Shown here piece by piece: positions 27,195-34,566 of a stretch of DNA of 64,000 nucleotides (the stretch's first letter is position 1; every line of letters begins with the position of its first letter). The notes under the pieces are model-generated. The model saw only the letters and a program-made list of their open reading frames with translations. It had not been told where the DNA came from and did not search any database. The DNA is from Variovorax davisae (GTDB taxonomy: Bacteria > Pseudomonadota > Gammaproteobacteria > Burkholderiales > Burkholderiaceae_C), in the NCBI RefSeq assembly GCF_030316845.1, contig NZ_JASZYS010000006.1, positions 1 through 64,000 on the forward strand. Direction: 5' to 3'. Position numbers and translations under genes: made by a program.

Positions 27195-27353
27195 TCAGCT
27201 GCCATGGTCGACCACGTCAAAGCGCCAGAGCAGCCGGCTCAGGTAGTTCTTCCTCATGCGCACCGCAGGCGGCGTCGGGCGAGCCCGGCGCAGGGACGAC
27301 GGCATTCCGACAGATCGATCTGCCGCTCGAGGTTGAAGACAGCGTCGCATGGA
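27195..27353 (-). CDS. Possible 52-residue small protein
   Basis: A leftward frame that begins at ATG 27353 after AAAGAGG, a good ribosome binding site, and ends 19 bases before the DUF2384-like gene. The product is arginine-rich (MRRCLQPRAADRSVGMPSSL at its start) with no known motif. It may be a real leader gene or just the transcribed leader of the next gene. The promoter-like motif at 27434-27463 supports transcription. Confidence 0.35.
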   Translation of the reverse strand, partial: SMRRCLQPRAADRSVGMPSSLRRARPTPPAVRMRKNYLSRLLWRFDVVDHGS

Positions 27354-27433
27354 GACCTCTTTTTGGGCTAAACGACGTTCAGCATTTCGGCACGCCGACC
27401 AAGTTCGCCTGCCGCCTACGTCGCGGTAATCCA

Positions 27434-27463
27434 ATGCTAGGTATCAGCCGCCTCACACGGTAG
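27434..27463 (-). promoter_or_regulatory. Shared promoter-like motif, DUF2384-like operon
   Basis: On the minus strand: CTACC, 17 bases, then CCTAGCAT, ending 81 bases before ATG 27353. Confidence 0.65.
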
Positions 27464-27508
27464 ACAGCCATCGGTGACCACCGTGTTGCCGTATAGGCGA
27501 CGGATGCC

Positions 27509-28738
27509 TCAATCTTGAAGGTCGAGCGGCTTCAGAACGGGCGGACGCTGGAGCTCGGTCGATGCGGCCGCCAGGATCTGCGCCCTCGTGCCGCCGCGCG
27601 GCGGATAGATCCGTTCGCGGTTGATCTCCTGCTTGGTGGCCTTGGCCTGCATGCCTTGCGACACGACGGTCCTGTCCCAGCCCTGGCTGTAGACCGCGTC
27701 CGCGGGGCCAAGGTCGATGATGTTGGTGTACCAGTCGATGTGCAGCGGCAGCATCTCGCGGCCGAACAGTTCGCACGCCGCGTTGTTGCCGGCGAAGCGG
27801 CCCATCGGGCGGGCGTGCTGGCACGACATCACCGAAGCGTGCTGGCCATCGATCAGCGCGTGCGCGACGTCGCCCGCGGCGAAGACATCGGGCACGCCCT
27901 GCACGCGCATGAACGGGTCGACGAACAGCCTCCCTTGCGCGTCGCGTTCCGCGGCGATCGACGCGGTCAGGCCATTGGCGCGCATGCCGGCACACCACAC
28001 GACCGTGGCGGCCTCGATGCGCCGGCCGTCCGACAGCGTCAGGCCGTCGGCGTCGACCGTCGCCACGGTGGTCTCCGGAAGCAACTCGATGCCGAGCGTG
28101 CGGCAGGCCCGTTCGATGACGACCTGTGCGCCGCCGAGGTGGCCTGCAATCTTCCGCTGCCCGTCCACCAGCAGGACGCGGACCGGCTCCTTCGCAGCCG
28201 CGCGCGCGGCCACCGCCCGCAGGCGCTCCGGCAGTTCGCAGGCAAGCTCGACGCCCGTGGCGCCCGATCCGACGACGACCGCAGTGCAGAGACCCGGCCG
28301 CGCAGCCTGGGTGGCGAGGGCTTCCACGTGCGCCTTCAGGCGCGACGCTGCCGCGTGGGTGTCGACGTCGAACGACCACTCGGCGAGACCCGGCAAGGGC
28401 GGGCGCGCCACTTGGCTGCCGCTCGCGAGGATCAGCTTGTCGTACGGCAGCGCCCGCACCTGCCCCTGCGTGTCGACGCCCACCACGCGACTTTCGGTGT
28501 CGATGTCCACCACGTCGCCGACGACCAATGCGACGCCGATCGGGTCGAGCACCGAGCGCAGCGGCACCAGCGTCGCGCCGAGATCGTCCTCGTAGTTGCG
28601 CACCCGGATGCTGTGCTGGTCATCCCTGTTCACCAGCGTGATCCTCACCGGCCGATCGAGTTCATCCGCCACACGCGCGGCGGAGGCGGCACTCCACAGC
28701 CCCGCGAAACCGCCACCAATCACAACGATGTCTTTCAC
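27509..28738 (-). CDS. Type II NADH dehydrogenase-like FAD oxidoreductase
   Basis: A 409-residue two-dinucleotide-binding flavoprotein. The FAD site is IVVIGGGFAGLWSAA at the start, the NAD site is AVVVGSGATGVELACEL near residue 160, and FAAGDVAHALIDG lies near residue 290. These enzymes oxidise NADH and reduce quinone without pumping protons. The membrane-attachment tail is short here. GTG 28738 follows AAGGACC and gives the Rossmann loop close to the N-terminus, so I prefer it to the longer frame. It diverges from a TetR gene across a short operator-like region. Confidence 0.85.
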   Translation of the reverse strand: MKDIVVIGGGFAGLWSAASAARVADELDRPVRITLVNRDDQHSIRVRNYEDDLGATLVPLRSVLDPIGVALVVGDVVDIDTESRVVGVDTQGQVRALPYDKLILASGSQVARPPLPGLAEWSFDVDTHAAASRLKAHVEALATQAARPGLCTAVVVGSGATGVELACELPERLRAVAARAAAKEPVRVLLVDGQRKIAGHLGGAQVVIERACRTLGIELLPETTVATVDADGLTLSDGRRIEAATVVWCAGMRANGLTASIAAERDAQGRLFVDPFMRVQGVPDVFAAGDVAHALIDGQHASVMSCQHARPMGRFAGNNAACELFGREMLPLHIDWYTNIIDLGPADAVYSQGWDRTVVSQGMQAKATKQEINRERIYPPRGGTRAQILAAASTELQRPPVLKPLDLQD

Positions 28739-28772
28739 CTCAAGGTCCTTGCAAGAATTTCGATGCTCCGAT

Positions 28773-28807
28773 AATGCGAGCAATCACTCGTATTCGCAAC
28801 TCGCATT
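28773..28807. promoter_or_regulatory. Repeated half-sites, candidate TetR operator
   Basis: AATGCGAG at 28773-28780 and CTCGTATT at 28787-28794 form a near-perfect inverted repeat. A third half-site, CTCGCATT, lies at 28800-28807. The array sits in the divergent promoter between the NADH dehydrogenase and the TetR gene and probably binds that TetR protein. Confidence 0.6.
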
Positions 28808-28812
28808 CCGGA

Positions 28813-29430
28813 ATGTCCACGCGTACGCCGACCCAGCCCCGCAAGCTCCCGCGCCAGAGCCGTTCCATGGCCATGGTCGACACCATCCTCGAGGCCAGCG
28901 CTCGCGTTCTGAAGGCCCGCGGCTACGAAGGCATGACGACCAATGCCGTCGCGGAGTGCGCCGGCATCAGCGTCGGCTCGCTCTACCAGTACTTTCCGAA
29001 CAAGGCCTCGCTGCTTGCGGCCCTGCATGCGCGCCACGCCAAGCAGATGGCGGATGCGATCGAACTCGTGCTCGCGAAGCCGCGCGACGACGGCCTCGCC
29101 GGCGCGGTGCAAGGCCTCATCCGCGCCGCGATGGCAGCGCACGAGGTGGAGCCCGAACTGCACCGGCTGCTCGAAAAGGAGCGGCCCTTGCTCGAGGAAA
29201 ACATGGGCGCGGCGGGCGAGCGCATCCATCGGCATGTTGCGCAGTTGCTGGATCGCCATCGCGCCCAGATCGGCCATGAAGACCTGGAGCTCGCGGCCTG
29301 GCTCACCATGAAGATGACCGAGTCGCTGGTGCACGCCGCGGTACTCGAATCCGTGCACGGCCGCAACGCCGCCAAGGTGGAAGCCGCCATCGTGAATGGC
29401 GTGCTGGGGTTCTTGAGGTGCAATCGCTGA
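28813..29430 (+). CDS. TetR-family repressor
   Basis: A 205-residue regulator. HTH in TTNAVAECAGISVGSLYQYF (about residues 35-55), followed by an all-helical ligand domain ending in AKVEAAIVNGVLGFLRC. The arrangement with a divergent NADH dehydrogenase suggests that it represses that gene and itself. An in-frame ATG at 28774 would place the operator array inside the coding region, so ATG 28813, just after the last half-site, is the better start. Confidence 0.85.
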   Translation: MSTRTPTQPRKLPRQSRSMAMVDTILEASARVLKARGYEGMTTNAVAECAGISVGSLYQYFPNKASLLAALHARHAKQMADAIELVLAKPRDDGLAGAVQGLIRAAMAAHEVEPELHRLLEKERPLLEENMGAAGERIHRHVAQLLDRHRAQIGHEDLELAAWLTMKMTESLVHAAVLESVHGRNAAKVEAAIVNGVLGFLRCNR

Positions 29431-29488
29431 TGCGCTGGCAGGCTCTGCTTGGTGCCAATCAGTCACCACTGTGAGTCCGCTTGCGGGC

Positions 29489-29518
29489 CTACCGGCTGGT
29501 GCCCTGTCTACCTACGAT
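29489..29518 (+). promoter_or_regulatory. Shared promoter-like motif, MBL hydrolase
   Basis: CTACC at 29489, 17 bases, then CCTACGAT ending at 29518, about 124 bases before the ATG at 29642. Confidence 0.65.
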
Positions 29519-29641
29519 CAATGGCATACGGCGTTCTGCCGTGATCCGTGCCCGACGACCCTGGGTTGAACGGCAACTTTGCTGCCAGTCCCCTGGCTGG
29601 CTTGGCCCGCGCAACCGGGCCGCACTCTTGGAGATTTCGCC

Positions 29642-30559
29642 ATGTTTTCCGTAGATGACACTTTGCATCCCACCACCCAGAGTCCCGACGATCTGGTTCC
29701 GTCGCGCTACGCGCTGCGGGTCGGCGAAATCGACGCCCTGGTGGTCAGCGACGGGGTGCTGCCGCTGCCCGCCTCGACGATGGCCACCAATGCCGACCCG
29801 GCCGACCTGGCCAGCTGGCTGGACCAGATGTTCATGCCGCCCGACAAGTTCGACTGGCCGCTGAACGTGATGGTGGCTCGCAGCGGCGACCAGACCATCC
29901 TGATCGACGCCGGGCTGGGTGGCCAGTTCTCGGGCTTCCCGCGCGCCGGGCAGTTTCCTCAGCGCCTGGCCGCGGCAGGGATCGAGCTCGAGTCCGTGAC
30001 CGACGTGATCATCACCCACATGCACATGGACCACGTGGGCGGGCTGCTGGTCCCCGGGATCAAGGAGCGCCTGCGTCCGGACGTGCGCATCCACGTTGCC
30101 GCGGCCGAGGTCGCGTTCTGGATTTCGCCGGATTTCTCGCACACGGTCATGCCCAAGCCGGTGCCGGACGTGCTCCGCTCGACCGCCACGAGCTTCTACA
30201 ACGAGTACCGCGACCGGCTGCGGACTTTCGAGGACAGGCATGAAGTTGCGCCAGGTGTGGTCGTCCGTCTCACCGGCGGCCACACCCCGGGCCACAGCGT
30301 GGTCGACCTGGTGTCCGGCGGTGAACGTCTGACCTTCGCCGGCGACGCCATGTTCCCCGTCGCATTCGACCACCCCGAGTGGCACAACGGGTTCGAGCAT
30401 GACCCCGAGGAATCGGCTCGCGTTCGTGTCGGTCTTTTCAGGGAACTGGCGCAGACCCGCGGACTCTTGGTGGCCGCTCACCTGCCGTTCCCCTCCGTCG
30501 GCCGGGTGGCGATCGATGGCGACGCCTTTCGTTGGGTACCGGTCATCTGGGACTTCTGA
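29642..30559 (+). CDS. Metallo-beta-lactamase-fold hydrolase
   Basis: This 305-residue protein has the metal motif THMHMDHVGG (around residue 125), further histidines in TGGHTPGHSVVDLV, and AGDAMFP. This is the layout of the lactonase/quorum-quenching-like branch of the MBL fold. No signal peptide is visible. The substrate could be a lactone or ester. GGAG lies eight bases before ATG 29642. The shared motif upstream places it in the same putative regulon as the other hydrolases. Confidence 0.88.
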   Translation: MFSVDDTLHPTTQSPDDLVPSRYALRVGEIDALVVSDGVLPLPASTMATNADPADLASWLDQMFMPPDKFDWPLNVMVARSGDQTILIDAGLGGQFSGFPRAGQFPQRLAAAGIELESVTDVIITHMHMDHVGGLLVPGIKERLRPDVRIHVAAAEVAFWISPDFSHTVMPKPVPDVLRSTATSFYNEYRDRLRTFEDRHEVAPGVVVRLTGGHTPGHSVVDLVSGGERLTFAGDAMFPVAFDHPEWHNGFEHDPEESARVRVGLFRELAQTRGLLVAAHLPFPSVGRVAIDGDAFRWVPVIWDF

Positions 30560-30575
30560 CCGCGGGTCGACGGCG

Positions 30576-30603
30576 CGTGTCAAGGCACGGGTTGCCTGAC
30601 ACG
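30576..30603 (+). terminator. Hairpin after the MBL gene
   Basis: CGTGTCAAGGCA and TGCCTGACACG pair with one bulged base around a CGGGT loop, 17 bases after the stop codon. No T run follows, so it may be a weak or Rho-assisted terminator. Confidence 0.4.
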
Positions 30604-30660
30604 TGCAGCACTGCGCCATCGTTGAGTACGTCACGAACAAGGCCGCGGGCAAGCCGTGCC

Positions 30661-30744
30661 GGGCAACCGGATGCCTTTTTTGCCGGCATTCCAGATCCCG
30701 CCGAAGTGGCGGAACTCGTCAAGTACCTGAAGACGCTGCGATAG
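30661..30744 (+). pseudogene. Remnant of a c-type cytochrome C-terminus
   Basis: The frame ends GQPDAFFAGIPDPAEVAELV then KYLKTLR and a stop. This matches the closing helix of small class I cytochromes c, which end in a PxExxDLIAYLKT-like helix. No CxxCH heme site or methionine loop lies upstream in any frame, so only the tail of the gene survives. Confidence 0.5.
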
Positions 30745-30950
30745 GCAGCAGCGCTGGGCGGCCGATGGGCCGCCCGGCCGCTCATCCCGCACCGCACCAT
30801 CGCGGGAGGCCTTCGTCCCGCCGCGCGATCCCGCGCCCGGCTCCACCCGGCAGGCGTCGCCATCGTCGGGGCAATTCACAGACCTGGCGGCCGGTCTTTC
30901 CAAAATTACGCTCCGCTTCGTTTCGTATTCAAAATACAATTGTTCACCAT

Positions 30951-30968
30951 CGTTCGCTTGAGCGAACG
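30951..30968. promoter_or_regulatory. 18-bp palindromic operator before TetR
   Basis: CGTTCGCT-TG-AGCGAACG, a perfect palindrome ending 11 bases before the start codon of the TetR gene at 30980. Position and symmetry fit TetR autoregulation. A smaller repeat, GTATT-CAA-AATAC, lies at 30925-30937. Confidence 0.65.
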
Positions 30969-30979
30969 AGTGAGCAACC

Positions 30980-31633
30980 ATGTCCAAACGCCAGGATTCC
31001 AACCTTCCCGCCGAGTCGCCCCTGGGCCGGCCTCGCAGCCCGGACGTCACGCAGACGGTCCGCGCCGCGGCGCTTGCCCTTGCCTTCGAAGGCGGTATCG
31101 GCCACGCCACGCTGGGGCGCATCTCTGAGCACAGCGGCGTGGCGAAGACGACCATCTACCGCCGGTGGCCCAATGCAGCCGCCATCGTGATGGACGCCTT
31201 TCTGGAAGACATCACCCCGCTCATCCGCTACCGCCGAAAGACCGACATTCGGGCAACCTTCATCGCCGCATTGGAAGAGCTTGCACATGCGCTTCGGGGG
31301 CCTCGTGGCGATCTGCTTCGCCACCTGCTCGGCGCGGCACAAAGCGACGCCGACCTCCAGAAGGCGTTCGTCGACCTGTGGATCGCACCGCGCCGCGCGC
31401 AAGCGAAGGAAGTCATCGCCGAGGCCAGGACGCGCTGCGAACTGCGCGACGACCTCGATGACGATGTCTTCATCGACACGCTTTTCGGTGCCGTGTACTA
31501 CCGGCTGCTGATCCCGTATGCGGAGGTGACGGACCGGTATGTCGAAGCGTTGGTCGATCAGGCCCTGGCCGGCGCAACCTCGCGCGACCGCCAGACTCCG
31601 CCCCAGTTGGCGAGCCACGGAGGAGACACATGA
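30980..31633 (+). CDS. TetR-family repressor
   Basis: A 217-residue regulator with LGRISEHSGVAKTTIYRRWP as the HTH (about residues 48-67) and a C-terminal ligand domain of the TetR_C_11 kind. The ligand is unknown. It is preceded by a perfect palindrome and overlaps the start of the large regulator gene by four bases (ATGA), so the two are translated together. The repressor thus probably controls production of that regulator. Confidence 0.88.
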   Translation: MSKRQDSNLPAESPLGRPRSPDVTQTVRAAALALAFEGGIGHATLGRISEHSGVAKTTIYRRWPNAAAIVMDAFLEDITPLIRYRRKTDIRATFIAALEELAHALRGPRGDLLRHLLGAAQSDADLQKAFVDLWIAPRRAQAKEVIAEARTRCELRDDLDDDVFIDTLFGAVYYRLLIPYAEVTDRYVEALVDQALAGATSRDRQTPPQLASHGGDT

Positions 31634-34566
31634 GACGTCGCCCGGGTCATGAACGCTCCGATCCTTCCGCGCAGGCAGGATCCAACATCGCGTCTGCGAT
31701 GCATCGCCCCGGTGCGCCACGCGTTGACGCAGACCCCATCGTTCCACAAGCGGAGCCTGACCCGACATCGGCGGAGATCCGCTGGTACTTCGGCTCTTTC
31801 GTTGTCTGGGAAGCGCAGCGCCGGCTCGAGCGCGCCGGCGAGGCTGTGCGAGTGGGGCCGCGCTCTTTCGACCTGTTGCTGCAACTGATCAAGCGGGCCG
31901 GCCAGTTCGTGAGCAAGGACGACCTGCTCTCGGCGGTCTGGGCCGGCGTCGTGGTCGAAGAGGCCAGCGTGCGCGTCCACATGTCCACGCTTCGCAAGGC
32001 GCTGGGCGAGCCGGGTGAGCGCGACGACTGCAAGGAGTGGATCTCCAACATTCCCCTGCGCGGCTACAGGTTCAACGCTCGTGTCCGGCGCGAGGCGGCC
32101 GACACCTCGATCAAGGCCGAGCCGCGACCACCCGCCCCTGCGTTCACCCCGCTGCCGGTGCGTCTGACCGAACTCGTCGGCCGCGACGCCGAGGTCTCGC
32201 GGGTTCTCGCGTCGCTGGAAAGCTGCCGCCTGGTCTCGATCGTCGGCTCGGGCGGCATCGGCAAGACCCGTCTCGCGATCCACGCGGCTGAGAGCCAGCA
32301 ACGCATGCACGCCACGGAGGTCGCCTTCATCGATCTCTCGCCGCTGATCTCCGCGGATCACGTGCTCGGCACCTTGGCGCGCTCCGTGGGCGTGCCCGCC
32401 GACCTGCCCGACACCGTCGGCGCCATCACGCAATGCCTGATGGGACGCGACGTACTCCTGTTGATCGACAACTGCGAGCATGTGGTGGATTCGCTGACCT
32501 TGCCGATCACCAGCTTGCTTTCCGCGCTGCCCGGCCTGCGCATCCTCGCAACCAGTCGCGAGGCGCTTGGCGTGACCGGCGAGCATGTCTTGCGGTTGCA
32601 AGCGCTTGCGGTCCCGGATGCCGAACAGGTCTCGCTCGCTCAGGCAATGCACTGGCCCTCGGTCGAATTGCTTGTCGAGCGAGCCAAGGCGGCGGGTGCG
32701 GGTGGGTTCGACGATTCACACGGCCCCTTGCTGGCGAAGATCGTGCAACAGGTCGACGGCATCCCCTTGGCCATCGAGCTGGTGGCAGCGCGCCTGGGCG
32801 TGCAGCCCGTTGGCGATCTCGCGCGCAGGCTGGACGACCACATGCGTCTCTACGCCTTCAGCCGGGCCGCTCTCGCGCGGCACCGGACGCTGGCGGCAGC
32901 CCTGGACTGGAGCATCGCGCTGCTGAGCGAGGTGGAACTGCAGCTTTTTCGTTGGTTGTCGGTGTTCCGAGGGCGCTTCGATGTCGAATCCGCACTCGGC
33001 GTCAGCGCCGGCGGCATGGACACCGAGGTGGCTTTCGACGCGCTGATCTCGCTGGTCAACAAGTCGCTGGTCTTCTTCGACAGCAACGATGCAGTCGCAC
33101 CCTATCGCCTGCTCGACACGACGCGAAGCTATGCCGCGGCGCTGCTTGCGCAAAGCCATGAGCGTCCGGCGCTGCTGCAGCGCCATGCGGTGCTCATGCG
33201 CGACCTCATGAAGGCCGCGGCGGCAGAACTTTCGGACCTGACGGAACAGGCCTGGGCCGACCGCCATGCACACCGACTGGACGATGTGCGCTTCGCGCTC
33301 GAAATCTGCCTGACGGAGCAGCCCGATGCGAAGATGGCCGCCTCGCTGGTGACGGCTTCCGCCCCGCTGTGGTTCCATCTGGCCCAGGTGGTGGAATACC
33401 GCGACAGGATTTCTGCGGCGCTCGAACTGGTGGACCGGCAAGCCGCACCGGACACCGAAGCGGCGACCTGGCTGAACACCGCCCTGGTCAGCGCTCTGCT
33501 CCACACCGGCAGGTCGACCCCCGAGTTGGGGGCCGCGGCGGATCAGGCACTTGCCGGAGCGCTCGCAGTCAAGGTGCCGGTGCTGGAACTGCAAGCCCGT
33601 TGGGGGCGGTGCACGCACGACATGTTTCGCGGCGCGTATTCGCCGGCATTGGAGCAGGCCCACACGCTCATGGCGGCTGCGCAATCCTGGTCCGACCCCG
33701 CCGCGCTCAATCTCGCTCACCGCGTGATGGCGATGGCGAACCATTTTTCTGGTCGCTTCGATGTGTCGAGGCAGCACAGCGAGGCATCGGTGCAGATCGG
33801 CGGTGGCCTCGGCCATGCCCGGGCGAACATGGTGGGCGTGAACGCCATCGTTGCCGCCAAGGCCATGCTGTGCCGGACTCTCTGGATGCAGGGGGAGACG
33901 GGAAAGGCGCTGGAAGAAGCCAGCGACGCGGTCACCCGGGCGCAAGCGGCCGGAAGGTCGGTGTCCCTGTGCTCTGCGCTGTACGGCGCCTGCCCGGTCG
34001 CCCTGTGGGCGGGCGAGTTCGAGCTCGCCGGCAGGTGGGTGAACCTGATGATGGACGAGGCGCAGCGCAAGGGCCTGGTGGGCTGGCTGCGCTATGCAGA
34101 ATGGTTCTCCCAGGGCCTTCAACTTCACGTCGCACAGGATCGCAACCCTTTCATCCGCGAGGTGACCGGCCGCCTTGCAACCTATGACGCACCGCGCAGG
34201 GAGATGCTCGCGACCTTCTGCATCGACTGGGTCGACGACGAACTGATCGCACGTGCCTCGCGCGCACAAAGCCCCTGGATTGAAGCGGAGGTCTGGCGCG
34301 CTGCGGGCCGGCGCGCCGAATCGAGTGCAACGACCGACGAGGCAGAAGTCTTCTACCTGAGAGCCGTCGAGACCGCCAGGCAGCAAGGCGCCATCGCCTG
34401 GGAACTGCGTGCGGTGCTGAGCCTGGCGAGCATGTGGGCGAAGCTGGGCCAACTGGAGCGGGCCGGGAAGCTGCTGGATGAGAGCTGCGCCCGGGCGCCA
34501 TCCGACGGCAAGAACGCCGCGTTGGCACAGGCTCGCCGGCTGCGCGACCAGATCGCTCATCGCTGA
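31630..34566 (+). CDS. Large winged-helix/STAND-ATPase regulator 1
   Basis: A 978-residue regulator. Residues 55-155 form an OmpR/PhoB-type winged helix (LLLQLIKRAGQFVSKDDLL, VRVHMSTLRKALG, SNIPLRGYRF). A STAND-type ATPase follows, with Walker A VGSGGIGKTRLA near 205, LLLIDNCEHV near 275, and SREALGVTGEHVLRL near 315, running to about 500 with DTTRSYAAALL. The rest is helical and TPR-like. Such proteins are thought to bind a ligand through the repeats and switch the ATPase to allow DNA binding. It is coupled to TetR by an ATGA overlap. Its 3' end overlaps the convergent paralogue by ten bases. Confidence 0.88.
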   Translation: MRRRPGHERSDPSAQAGSNIASAMHRPGAPRVDADPIVPQAEPDPTSAEIRWYFGSFVVWEAQRRLERAGEAVRVGPRSFDLLLQLIKRAGQFVSKDDLLSAVWAGVVVEEASVRVHMSTLRKALGEPGERDDCKEWISNIPLRGYRFNARVRREAADTSIKAEPRPPAPAFTPLPVRLTELVGRDAEVSRVLASLESCRLVSIVGSGGIGKTRLAIHAAESQQRMHATEVAFIDLSPLISADHVLGTLARSVGVPADLPDTVGAITQCLMGRDVLLLIDNCEHVVDSLTLPITSLLSALPGLRILATSREALGVTGEHVLRLQALAVPDAEQVSLAQAMHWPSVELLVERAKAAGAGGFDDSHGPLLAKIVQQVDGIPLAIELVAARLGVQPVGDLARRLDDHMRLYAFSRAALARHRTLAAALDWSIALLSEVELQLFRWLSVFRGRFDVESALGVSAGGMDTEVAFDALISLVNKSLVFFDSNDAVAPYRLLDTTRSYAAALLAQSHERPALLQRHAVLMRDLMKAAAAELSDLTEQAWADRHAHRLDDVRFALEICLTEQPDAKMAASLVTASAPLWFHLAQVVEYRDRISAALELVDRQAAPDTEAATWLNTALVSALLHTGRSTPELGAAADQALAGALAVKVPVLELQARWGRCTHDMFRGAYSPALEQAHTLMAAAQSWSDPAALNLAHRVMAMANHFSGRFDVSRQHSEASVQIGGGLGHARANMVGVNAIVAAKAMLCRTLWMQGETGKALEEASDAVTRAQAAGRSVSLCSALYGACPVALWAGEFELAGRWVNLMMDEAQRKGLVGWLRYAEWFSQGLQLHVAQDRNPFIREVTGRLATYDAPRREMLATFCIDWVDDELIARASRAQSPWIEAEVWRAAGRRAESSATTDEAEVFYLRAVETARQQGAIAWELRAVLSLASMWAKLGQLERAGKLLDESCARAPSDGKNAALAQARRLRDQIAHR

